In this document: piece after piece, positions 1 to 6,370 of the stretch | How the letters are laid out: every line of letters starts with the position of its first letter | How positions within the stretch are numbered: the stretch's first letter is position 1 | Source: an uncultured Lachnospiraceae bacterium | GTDB taxonomy: Bacteria > Bacillota > Clostridia > Lachnospirales > Lachnospiraceae | DNA length: 10,591 nucleotides | Direction: 5' to 3' | Assembly (NCBI GenBank): GCA_900544445.1 | Contig: UQVK01000117.1 | Location: forward strand, 1 to 10,591 | The notes under the pieces: model-generated | The model's database searches: none | What the model was told of the DNA's origin: nothing | Seen by the model: the letters and a program-made list of their open reading frames with translations, nothing else | Translations under genes and position numbers: made by a program

Positions 1-227
1 TCTATGGGTTACAGCATTGGGAATTGAAAATCAGCATAGAGTTTCCGAAATGAATACCAGAATGAACAGATGGCGGAGACCTGCCAAAGCCGAACGGCTT
101 CACAGAAATTTATGCCTGGCTGTATTGTAGCATCTCCCCGATTTACACACAAGAAAAGAATTTCTTAATTTCGGGATGTATAACCTGGAGGATTTCCTGA
201 GCCCCCTTCCCCATATCCGATCCGGTT

Positions 228-1058
228 TTACCCCTCCGGCTTCAACGGCCCATAAAAGTAAGAAGCTGTCGCGCCGCCGTCGATGAGGAAATCCGCTCCC
301 GTTATAAAGGCGCCCTTATCGCTCATCAGAAGCTCCGCCATATTGGCGACCTCGTCCGCAGTACCGGGGCGGCCGGCAGGGCATTTGGCAAACATGTTCT
401 TATAAAAATCTCCGCGGGGCCCGTTGAATTCATCCAGCGCAAGCGGCGTGACGATGATGCCGGGGGATATGGAGTTGATCCTTGCGCCCTTTTCTCCCCA
501 TTTTACCGATTCCGCCATAACGCGCTTCTCATTGCAGCGCTTGGCCAGCTGGTAGGCATGAAGGGTGTCACGGATGTTTTCCGGTTGAAGAAATTTCAGA
601 TTTAGCAGTTCCTCCGTGGGCGTACAGGCCAGCTGCTCATCCTCCCCTGGAGTAAGGGCAGGCATCCGGTGCCCGGACTGGCTGGAAATGGTCACCCCCA
701 CGCCGCCGGGAGCGATGACCTTTCCCACCTCCTCCAGCAGTACGGCAGTGCCGTACAGATCTACCTTCAGAATGGCCTCAATGGGAGCCTGGCTGGGAGA
801 AACGCCCGCAGCGTTCACCAGCATGGTGATGGGGCCTGCTTTCTGTGCTTCCGCGATCAGATTGCGGATCGATTCGCGGGAGGAAAGATCCATTTCCAGC
901 GCTTCGGTATCAAATCCGGCCTCATTCATGATCCCGGAAATGGTCCTGGCATTCTCCATTTTTTTATCTCCAATGAAGATCTTCTTTCCATATCCCATTC
1001 TGCGGGCAATCGCCATGCCGATCTGCCCCGCACCAGTTAAAATCATAACGTTTTTCAT
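228..1058 (-). CDS. SDR-family NAD(P)-dependent oxidoreductase
   Basis: Short-chain dehydrogenase/reductase of 276 residues; it should oxidise or reduce a hydroxyl/keto group on an unknown small molecule in the cytoplasm. Seen: an N-terminal Rossmann nucleotide-binding loop TGAGQIG (residues 8-14), an acidic residue D31 at the end of the second strand (in SDRs this usually favours NAD(H)), the NAAG motif (82-85), serines in ISSQS (124-128), the catalytic YxxxK pair Y169/K173, and the SPG turn (198-200). The serine-to-tyrosine distance is about 43 residues rather than the usual 13 or so, so there is a roughly 30-residue insertion next to the active site. The ATG at 1058 is preceded by AGGAGG with a 10-base gap, and the protein starts directly at the first Rossmann strand. 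It lies 217 bases downstream of the LysR gene on the same strand and has its own likely promoter. Family assignment is firm; substrate unknown. Confidence 0.93.
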   Translation of the reverse strand: MKNVMILTGAGQIGMAIARRMGYGKKIFIGDKKMENARTISGIMNEAGFDTEALEMDLSSRESIRNLIAEAQKAGPITMLVNAAGVSPSQAPIEAILKVDLYGTAVLLEEVGKVIAPGGVGVTISSQSGHRMPALTPGEDEQLACTPTEELLNLKFLQPENIRDTLHAYQLAKRCNEKRVMAESVKWGEKGARINSISPGIIVTPLALDEFNGPRGDFYKNMFAKCPAGRPGTADEVANMAELLMSDKGAFITGADFLIDGGATASYFYGPLKPEG

Positions 1059-1079
1059 ATAAGCGCTTCCTCCTGTTCT

Positions 1080-1094
1080 GCCGCCGCAGGCGGC
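1080..1094 (-). repeat. Small perfect hairpin in the SDR leader
   Basis: A 6-bp perfect inverted repeat, GCCGCC/GGCGGC, with a 3-base loop sits between the predicted promoter and the AGGAGG ribosome binding site of the SDR gene. There is no T-run after it on either strand, so it does not look like a terminator. It may stabilise the leader or modulate translation, or be chance in a GC-rich background. Confidence 0.4.
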
Positions 1095-1112
1095 ACTTAA
1101 ATCCTGATTTAT

Positions 1113-1140
1113 ATTTTAATCCGTATTGAAAAATCAGCAA
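1113..1140 (-). promoter_or_regulatory. Putative sigma-A promoter of the SDR gene
   Basis: On the minus strand TTGCTG (1135-1140) and TAAAAT (1113-1118) are separated by 16 bases, a fair match to a housekeeping promoter, in a locally AT-rich patch about 55 bases before the SDR start codon. It suggests the SDR gene can be transcribed independently of the LysR gene upstream. Consensus match only. Confidence 0.45.
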
Positions 1141-1275
1141 TTTTCCTTTCACGGTTTTCAGATCAGTACAGCTTATATGAAAACGGCTGCGGCCTCCAGG
1201 ACTCTGCTCCTGCCGGATCATTCCGGCACCTGCCCCCGCACCAAGTACGGTCAGGGTCTGACATGCAACCTCGTT

Positions 1276-2166
1276 TCATTCCCTGAGGATCAGTTTTTTC
1301 AGCAGTCCGGCAAATTCCTCGATGTAATAGTTGCTGTGCTCTTTGTTCCAGAAAAGGCAGTAATTCCGGAAAATCTGTCTGTCCCTGCGGCAGACCGGAA
1401 GCCTTCTGATGGAAGCGCCCACCGTAGGAAGCGTGCCGATGCTTTCGACAGGCAGAAAGCCCCTTCCTCCCACCACCATCAGGCGGCCCTCCTCCAGATT
1501 TTCCGCGAACAGAAAGCTGCCTCCGAAACCCAGGGTATTTTTATAATAGTCCTGTTCCACGTTCTGCTGCTCTCTGGAAGAAATCAGAATACAGGGCAGG
1601 CGCTTCAGTTCCTCCAGCTGCACGGACTGCCCTGCGCTCAGCGGGTTCTGTACGGACAGCTCCGCGTAGCAGCCGCAGGAAAGAAGCTGGAAATTCACGT
1701 ATTCCTCGGAAAAGGCCCGTCTCTGATCACTGAGAATCACGTCCACGCCGCCAAAACGCAGCAGATCATACAGTTCCTCATGGGTGCCGTTGACGATATG
1801 AATGGAGACTTCCGGATACAGCCGGGAAAATTCCGCGACTGCCTGATAAAGCTCCTGACCGCTGTAGCAGCGCAGATATCCGATCCGAAGCGTGGATTCG
1901 TCGTCCTGTCCGATACGGATGGTCTCCCGGCAGATCTCATCCGCCTCGTCCAGAAGTCCCTTTCCCCGTCTGTAAAAATATTCCCCCGCCGGCGTCAGGG
2001 AAAAACGGCGGTTCTGCCGGATGATGAGCTGTACGCCCAGCTCCTTTTCCAGCGCCTGAATCTGCTGGGAAATGGCGGACTGGGAAATGAACAGCCGCTC
2101 CGCCGCCTCCGTAAAGCTGTTGCAGTCAACGACGGTTACGAAATATTTGATCTGTCGAAGCAGCAA
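1276..2166 (-). CDS. LysR-family transcriptional regulator (TTG start)
   Basis: LysR-type DNA-binding regulator of 296 residues, the usual length for the family. Seen: an N-terminal winged helix-turn-helix with the family signature (about residues 3-62; FTEAAERLFISQSAISQQI spans the HTH at 18-36), a linker helix, then a periplasmic-binding-protein-like effector domain (about 93-290, beginning LRIGYL). The start is set at a TTG at 2166: AAAGGAGG lies 9 bases upstream, and the protein then begins LLRQIKYF, as LysR proteins do. The in-frame ATG at 2262 would add 32 residues without family similarity and lacks a good ribosome binding site. The gene is divergent from the Nudix gene and upstream of the SDR gene; by analogy with other LysR regulators it may control either neighbour and itself. 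Effector unknown. Confidence 0.93.
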   Translation of the reverse strand: MLLRQIKYFVTVVDCNSFTEAAERLFISQSAISQQIQALEKELGVQLIIRQNRRFSLTPAGEYFYRRGKGLLDEADEICRETIRIGQDDESTLRIGYLRCYSGQELYQAVAEFSRLYPEVSIHIVNGTHEELYDLLRFGGVDVILSDQRRAFSEEYVNFQLLSCGCYAELSVQNPLSAGQSVQLEELKRLPCILISSREQQNVEQDYYKNTLGFGGSFLFAENLEEGRLMVVGGRGFLPVESIGTLPTVGASIRRLPVCRRDRQIFRNYCLFWNKEHSNYYIEEFAGLLKKLILRE

Positions 2167-2233
2167 GAAAATCTGCCTCCTTTCCAAAATGCGTTCTCCG
2201 ATTCCTGTGTTCTGTCTGAAGCCCGCTGTTTTC

Positions 2234-2262
2234 AGTCTATCAGAAGGCCGGGATGAATTCAA
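2234..2262 (-). promoter_or_regulatory. Putative promoter of the LysR gene
   Basis: On the minus strand TTGAAT (2257-2262) and TAGACT (2234-2239) are separated by 17 bases, giving a leader of about 60 bases before the TTG start. It stands back-to-back with the Nudix promoter, with 21 bases between the two -35 boxes, the type of arrangement in which a LysR protein can act on both directions. Moderate consensus match only. Confidence 0.35.
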
Positions 2263-2283
2263 ACGATATCTGCTCTCCCCAAG

Positions 2284-2311
2284 TTGTCAGAAAATAAAGA
2301 TCTGCTATAAT
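2284..2311 (+). promoter_or_regulatory. Promoter of the Nudix hydrolase gene (extended -10)
   Basis: TTGTCA (2284-2289) and a perfect TATAAT (2306-2311) are spaced by 16 bases, with a TG one base before the -10 hexamer (extended -10). This is one of the best sigma-A promoter matches in the window. Transcription would start near 2318, leaving a leader of roughly 95 bases that contains short GC-rich stem-loops (for example CCGGC/GCCGG at 2329-2342). Confidence 0.65.
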
Positions 2312-2412
2312 GAAATCGTGGCTGCGTTCCGGCGGCTGCCGGGAAGGGCCGCATTTTACCGGAGCTTTTTCATTTCAGTCACAAAAATTATGGAAGAAAG
2401 AAGGAATCTCAC

Positions 2413-2910
2413 ATGCATTTCACATATTGTCCCCATTGCGGAAGCAGGCTGGTAAAAAAGGAAATCGGCGACGAAGGGCTGATCCCCTTCTGTGAAACCT
2501 GCAGCGTTCCCCTGTGGGATATGTTCACAACCAGCATCATCGCTGCGGTGGTCAATGAACAGAAGGAAGTCGCGCTGCTGCGGCAGGACTATGTCTCCAC
2601 CGCCAGCCATGTGTGTGTCGCAGGAATCATGAAAATGGGAGAATCCGCAGAGGATACGGTCGTCCGCGAGGTGAAGGAGGAACTGGGCCTCGATGTGGAA
2701 GAACTGAATTTTGTCAAAAGCTATCCCTTTGAGAAAAAGGAAATGCTCATGCTCGGCTACCGGGCCCGTGTGAAAAAGAAGGATTTTACCCTCTCCGGCG
2801 AAGTGGATTCCGCCGAATGGGTTCCCTTCGGACATGCCCTGGAAAAGCTGCGGGAAGGGAGCATTGCCTGGCAGCTGGTGAAAAGCGTGATTGACCCTGA
2901 AATTAATTGA
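2413..2910 (+). CDS. Nudix hydrolase with N-terminal zinc ribbon
   Basis: Nudix-family pyrophosphohydrolase of 165 residues, cytoplasmic, likely cleaving a nucleoside diphosphate linked to another group. Seen: a zinc-ribbon knuckle C6-x2-C9 and C27-x2-C30, then a Nudix fold with a complete Nudix box, G71-x5-E77-x7-R85-E86-V-x-E89-E90-x-G92-L93, whose glutamates bind the catalytic metal. The zinc ribbon followed by a Nudix domain resembles the second half of NADH pyrophosphatase (NudC), but the protein is much shorter than NudC (about 260 residues), so NAD(H) specificity cannot be claimed. The ATG at 2413 has an AGAAGG ribosome binding site. It is transcribed alone from its own promoter, divergent from the LysR gene. 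Confidence 0.92.
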   Translation: MHFTYCPHCGSRLVKKEIGDEGLIPFCETCSVPLWDMFTTSIIAAVVNEQKEVALLRQDYVSTASHVCVAGIMKMGESAEDTVVREVKEELGLDVEELNFVKSYPFEKKEMLMLGYRARVKKKDFTLSGEVDSAEWVPFGHALEKLREGSIAWQLVKSVIDPEIN

Positions 2911-2917
2911 GTATACT

Positions 2918-2954
2918 TTAGTAAAATATAATTTAGTAGTTTATGTTTTACTAA
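2918..2954. repeat. 14-bp AT-rich inverted repeat, operator-like
   Basis: The arms 2918-2931 and 2941-2954 are complementary over 14 bp with a single G-T mismatch (2927/2945); the outer 9 bp, TTAGTAAAA and TTTTACTAA, match perfectly. The loop is 9 bases. It begins 8 bases after the Nudix stop codon, and its right arm covers the predicted -35 box (2947-2952) of the ATPase promoter. There is no T-run after the right arm, so a terminator role is unlikely. The position fits a repressor operator; that function is inference. Confidence 0.5.
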
Positions 2955-2975
2955 TTTAGAATGACATGTTATAAT
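2947..2975 (+). promoter_or_regulatory. Promoter of the ATPase gene (extended -10)
   Basis: TTTACT (2947-2952) and a perfect TATAAT (2970-2975) are spaced by 17 bases, with TG at 2967-2968 giving an extended -10. Transcription should start at about 2982, leaving a leader of some 109 bases before the ATPase start codon. The -35 box lies inside an inverted repeat, which suggests regulation. Confidence 0.6.
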
Positions 2976-2981
2976 CAAATT

Positions 2982-3003
2982 GGTACAGCTCCCAGGCTGT
3001 ACC
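2982..3003 (+). promoter_or_regulatory. Perfect 5'-terminal stem-loop of the ATPase transcript
   Basis: GGTACAGC (2982-2989) and GCTGTACC (2996-3003) form a perfect 8-bp stem with a 6-base loop. It falls almost exactly at the predicted transcription start, so the mRNA would begin with this hairpin. No T-run follows, which argues against a terminator for the Nudix gene. A 5' stabilising stem-loop or a second operator are both possible; this is inferred from position. Confidence 0.5.
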
Positions 3004-3090
3004 GATAAACGATTGTTTCTCACAGTTTCATCACTGCCCGATGCAGCCAAAGAATGACTGGCGCCATTCGGCAGTGAAAGGAGGGGAAAT

Positions 3091-4491
3091 ATGTTTGTTG
3101 GACGTGAACGTGAACTCGCTTCCCTGAATCATCTATATGCTTCTGATAAATTTGAATTTGCCGTCATTTATGGACGCCGGCGTGTGGGAAAAACAGCCCT
3201 TATTAACCAGTTCATAAAAGGCAGAAAAGCAATCTACTTTATGGGGGTGGAGAGCAATCTGCAGCAGAATCTGGAAAACTTCAGCAGAAGTATCCTGGAA
3301 TACGCCGTAGGAATTCCGGCAGACACTGTCTTCTCGTCTTTTCAGGCCGCTATGGAATATGTATTCAGGCTGGCGGAAAAGGAACGGCTTATCCTTGTCA
3401 TTGATGAATATCCTTATGTCGCCCGTTCCGACAAAAGCCTGGCTTCCACGCTCCAGATGCTGATTGACAGATATCAGGACGCTTCCAGACTGATGCTGAT
3501 TTTGTGCGGTTCCTCCATGTCCTACATGGAAGATCACGTTCTTTCCTACAAAGCTCCCCTGTATGGAAGAAGAACCGCTCAGTTGAAAATCCTTCCCTTT
3601 GACTTTACGGATACCTGCCGCTGTTTCATGAACTTTTCCGAAGAGGATCTGGCGCTGATCTATGGCATCATGGGCGGAACGCCCCAATACCTTCTTCAGA
3701 TGGATGACAGACTGAGCGTATCGGAAAATATCAAAAATACCCTTTTGAATCCGGCCTCATTTCTTTTCGAAGAACCGGAAAACCTGCTTAAACAGGAAGT
3801 ACGGGAACCGGCACTTTACAATGCGGTCATAACCGCCGTCGCCTCCGGTGCCTCCCGCATGGCGGAAATCTCCACAAAGACCGGAGAGGATACCAGCGTC
3901 TGTTCCGGTTATCTGAAGAACCTGACGGCGCTCGGCCTGATCAGAAAAGAAACGCCCTATGGAGAAAAAGCCTCCAGAAAATCCATTTATACCGTTGCAG
4001 ACAACCTCTTCCGTTTCTGGTATCGGTTTATACCGGAAAATAACTCCATCATTGCCCTCGGTGCCGCGGACCTTGCTTACCGGAGAATCGAGCCACACCT
4101 GTCCGACTATATGGGAAAGGTATTTGAAGATATCTGCACACAGTACCTGTGGAGGCTTCTGCTTGATGGAGAATCTCCCATTCTTTTTGGGAATCTCGGA
4201 CGGTGGTGGGGTACGGATCCATCCACACGAAGCCAGACGAAAATTGATATTATGGGAGAGCAGGATAAGGATACCGCAGTATTCGGCGAGTGTAAGTGGA
4301 TAAACGAAAATGTGGATACGGGCGTTCTGAACACTCTGGTAAAACGCAGCCGGATGTTCTCCTATCAAAAAACGCACCTGTATCTGTTTGCCAAAAAAGG
4401 ATTCACAAAAGGATGCATAGACGCTGCAAAAGAACTTGGAAATGTAACGCTAATGACATACCATCAGATATGTAGCAGGGCCGCCGGATAA
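3091..4491 (+). CDS. ATPase_2-type ATP-binding protein with DUF234 nuclease-like domain
   Basis: P-loop ATPase of 466 residues in the archaeal-ATPase/STAND-like group. Seen: FVGRERE at the start, typical of the group; Walker A G28-RRRV-G33-K34-T35; Walker B with D105-E106 after a hydrophobic strand; a sensor-like strand ending CGSS; a winged-helix region around residues 245-300; and a C-terminal DUF234-like region. That tail carries the spacing of a PD-(D/E)XK nuclease core: E346 in a helix, D386 in KIDIMG, and E400-x-K402 in ECKW. ATP hydrolysis is expected; DNA cleavage is predicted from the retained residues only. The family is common in archaea and anaerobic bacteria, and its biological role is not well defined. 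The ATG has a strong AAAGGAGG ribosome binding site. The gene has its own promoter and terminator, so it is monocistronic and independent of its neighbours. Confidence 0.9.
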   Translation: MFVGRERELASLNHLYASDKFEFAVIYGRRRVGKTALINQFIKGRKAIYFMGVESNLQQNLENFSRSILEYAVGIPADTVFSSFQAAMEYVFRLAEKERLILVIDEYPYVARSDKSLASTLQMLIDRYQDASRLMLILCGSSMSYMEDHVLSYKAPLYGRRTAQLKILPFDFTDTCRCFMNFSEEDLALIYGIMGGTPQYLLQMDDRLSVSENIKNTLLNPASFLFEEPENLLKQEVREPALYNAVITAVASGASRMAEISTKTGEDTSVCSGYLKNLTALGLIRKETPYGEKASRKSIYTVADNLFRFWYRFIPENNSIIALGAADLAYRRIEPHLSDYMGKVFEDICTQYLWRLLLDGESPILFGNLGRWWGTDPSTRSQTKIDIMGEQDKDTAVFGECKWINENVDTGVLNTLVKRSRMFSYQKTHLYLFAKKGFTKGCIDAAKELGNVTLMTYHQICSRAAG

Positions 4492-4509
4492 ACCGGCGGC
4501 CCGTCCTTT
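4478..4509 (+). terminator. Intrinsic terminator of the ATPase gene, stop codon in its loop
   Basis: GGGCCGCCGG (4478-4487) and CCGGCGGCCC (4493-4502) form a perfect 10-bp GC stem with a 5-base loop, followed by GTCCTTTTTATT. The TAA stop codon of the ATPase gene (4489-4491) is inside the loop, so the left arm encodes the last four residues (RAAG). On the opposite strand no T-run follows the stem, so it should not terminate the convergent DUF362 gene. Confidence 0.85.
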
Positions 4510-4556
4510 TTATTCTTTAATGAAAATTCTCTTTCAGAAAATCATCCTCATCCGGT

Positions 4557-5090
4557 TCAGTCCTCCAGAGAGACGATTTCATATTCCCGGCTTCCCAGGC
4601 CATGCTGTGCGGCAGCTTCCACGGTGTGGATGCCGTGGCGGGAATCCATACGCTCGATGAGCGCCTTTTTGCCGGGGTCGGGGGAATTTACCACCGCGTC
4701 ATAGCAGGCCTGATCCACCGCTACCGGGTCCGTGGATGCAAAGATGCCCAGATCCGCCATCTCCGGCTCCGCAGGATGGGAATCGCAGTCGCAGTCCACG
4801 CTCAGCCGGTTCGCCACGTTGATATAAAGCATATTTTCCGCGCCTTTGTGGCTGATGACAGCCTTGCAGGCATCCGCCATGCTCTCCAGAAAATGATCCT
4901 GCGGCGGCAGGTTATTGAACAGCTCCGCCGCTTCGGTGGTCACGCCTGCCGTATGGATATTGGTCTTTCCATGGGTGGAGGCGATACCGATGCTGATGTT
5001 CTTCAGCGCGCCGCCGAAACCGCCCATTGCATGCCCCTTGAAATGGGACAGCACAAGGATGGAATCATAGTTTTCCAAAATACGCCTCAA
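4557..5090 (-). pseudogene. DUF362-family protein, N-terminally truncated
   Basis: The reading frame codes for 177 residues that match the C-terminal part of DUF362 proteins. Seen: the core motif SHFKGH (15-20) followed by GFGGALKNISIG (24-35), a cysteine cluster C100-D-C102 (DCDCD), and DPVAVDQACYD (121-131). From memory of the family, intact members of this type have about 300 or more residues, and this core is preceded by some 130 residues; that first part is absent. The frame instead emerges from inside the last codons of the aldo/keto reductase gene, overlapping it by 26 bases in another frame. The only nearby start is a TTG at 5090, with AAGGAGA just one base upstream, too close for efficient initiation. 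Probably a decayed remnant left by a deletion; a short coupled protein is the less likely alternative. DUF362 proteins are of uncertain function, often Fe-S associated. Confidence 0.75.
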
Positions 5091-6174
5091 TCTCCTTCAT
5101 CCTCGCGCTCTGATGCGTGTGGAACGGGCAGCGTCTGTCACAGTGGCCGCAGCCGATGCAGGCGTCCGCCTTCACGGCGAGTTTTTCGTAATGATTCGCC
5201 GCCATATGATCGCCGGCGAGCGCCAGGTCATAGTATTTATTAACCAGCCCCACGTCGATTCCTGCGGGACAGGGCTGACAGTGATTGCAGTACACACAGT
5301 TTCCCTGCGCCGCCTGCGGGGTAAATTCTCCGATGACAGAGTAGTCCTTTTCCGCTTCCGGCGCGTCGACAAAGCCGAGCAGGGCGTTTAAGTCCTTCAG
5401 ATCCCGCACACCGGGGACAACAGCAAGCACGCCGGGCCGGTCCAGAGCATACTGGATGCACTGAAACCGGGTCATCGCCGTATGGAAGGGGGAGGTCTTT
5501 TCATCCAGCAGCTTTCCTCCATGGAAGGGTTTCATGACGGAAATGCCGACTCCCATGGATTCACAGCGGCAAAAAAGCGCCGCCCGTTCCGAGGTGGAAC
5601 CGATGCCGAGCTCGTCGCCCTGCTCCAGGTCATAAGCCGGATTGATGGAAAACATCATCATATCGATAACTCCCGTATCCAGCACCCGGTTGGCGACGGA
5701 CGGGGTATGGGAGGAAAATCCGATATGATGCACCTTTCCCTCTTCCTTCAGTTTCTTAATATAATCAAAAATACCGGAGCTTATCAGTTCGTCAAAATCC
5801 TCGTCCTCATCCACACAGTGCAGGAATCCGAAATCCACATAGTCCGTCCCAAGCGCCTCCAGTTCCCAGGCAAAGGTTTCTTTGATGACGTCCAGGTTCC
5901 GGGACCATCCGTATTCGCCCTTCTCATTATAGACCGCGCCGAAATGCAGCTGAAAAAACACCTTTTCCCGCTGCTCTGCAATGGCTCGCCCGAAGGGCTC
6001 ATAAACGTTTTTCCCGCCCGCGCACAGATCAAAAAAATTGATGCCGTTCTGAATGGCGGTGCGCACCACGCTCTCTATTTCCGCATCCGGGCTGTTCTGA
6101 ATGCCGCCCATTCCAAGGCCGAGGGCGCTGAATTTTTCCTGCGCGGTTCCGTGGGGCAGCTGTCTGTACTCCAT
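5065..6174 (-). CDS. Aldo/keto reductase with C-terminal iron-sulfur domain
   Basis: Predicted oxidoreductase of 369 residues: a TIM-barrel aldo/keto reductase domain (about 10-280) followed by a ferredoxin-like tail, an architecture known from anaerobes. Seen: FFDLC with D49, Y58, a histidine in FLHCVD (H119), HHIGFSSH (149-156), and eight cysteines in two runs, C293/C296/C299/C302 and C339/C342/C345/C349, enough for up to two [4Fe-4S] clusters. The catalytic lysine expected after the fourth barrel strand is not evident; the equivalent stretch reads QLHFG (75-79). The ATG at 6174 was chosen because GGAGG lies 5 bases upstream and the protein then begins MEYRQLP as family members do; a start at 6276 would add 34 unrelated residues. 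The C-terminus (ending near AYFGK) looks complete, even though the following DUF362 gene is truncated at this point. Substrate unknown. Confidence 0.92.
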   Translation of the reverse strand: MEYRQLPHGTAQEKFSALGLGMGGIQNSPDAEIESVVRTAIQNGINFFDLCAGGKNVYEPFGRAIAEQREKVFFQLHFGAVYNEKGEYGWSRNLDVIKETFAWELEALGTDYVDFGFLHCVDEDEDFDELISSGIFDYIKKLKEEGKVHHIGFSSHTPSVANRVLDTGVIDMMMFSINPAYDLEQGDELGIGSTSERAALFCRCESMGVGISVMKPFHGGKLLDEKTSPFHTAMTRFQCIQYALDRPGVLAVVPGVRDLKDLNALLGFVDAPEAEKDYSVIGEFTPQAAQGNCVYCNHCQPCPAGIDVGLVNKYYDLALAGDHMAANHYEKLAVKADACIGCGHCDRRCPFHTHQSARMKEIEAYFGKL

Positions 6175-6291
6175 AAAATCCTCCGTTCCGGAGCGTAGCA
6201 AAACATCGATTTGCCGTGATCGGGGCGATGGGTGCCAGAAACAATCTGCGACGCTCCCACGCAAATTGCCGGCCAAACCTGTTCTGTTTTC

Positions 6292-6297
6292 ATTATA
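6292..6297 (-). promoter_or_regulatory. Possible -10 box upstream of the aldo/keto reductase
   Basis: A perfect TATAAT on the minus strand lies about 118 bases before the reductase start codon, in the 196-base gap after the hydrolase gene. No good -35 hexamer is seen at 16-18 bases. A second, TG-extended TATTAT is present at 6354-6359, close to the hydrolase stop codon. Either could drive the reductase/DUF362 pair. Confidence 0.3.
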
Positions 6298-6370
6298 TCT
6301 GTACCGCCACTCTCATGGAATTGCGCAGTTTGCCATGCGGTATAAACCAAAAGATAATACCAAAAACGCC

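Noticed and set aside
88..103. Short inverted repeat AAGCCG/CGGCTT as a terminator for the SDR gene
   Set aside because: The stem is only 5-6 bp with no T-run after it on either strand, and it lies over 120 bases past the SDR stop codon.
964..1221. 85-codon minus-strand frame between the LysR and SDR genes
   Set aside because: It overlaps the start of the SDR gene in another frame, runs through the predicted promoter and hairpin, and has a basic, low-information composition typical of non-coding sequence.
1126..2256. A 376-codon open frame on the plus strand covering the LysR region
   Set aside because: It is the antisense of the LysR gene. It has no ribosome binding site and no family-like motifs, while the minus strand encodes a complete LysR protein with a strong Shine-Dalgarno sequence.
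2167..2262. ATG at 2262 as the LysR start, adding 32 residues
   Set aside because: The added residues do not resemble LysR N-termini, and the TTG at 2166 has AAAGGAGG at good spacing and begins the family's normal first helix.
5065..5090. Programmed ribosomal frameshift joining the aldo/keto reductase to the DUF362 frame
   Set aside because: The downstream frame is +1 relative to the reductase. GGAAAAC is not in the phase needed for a -1 slippery heptamer, and no +1 shift signal or stimulatory structure is evident; a deletion explains the overlap more simply.
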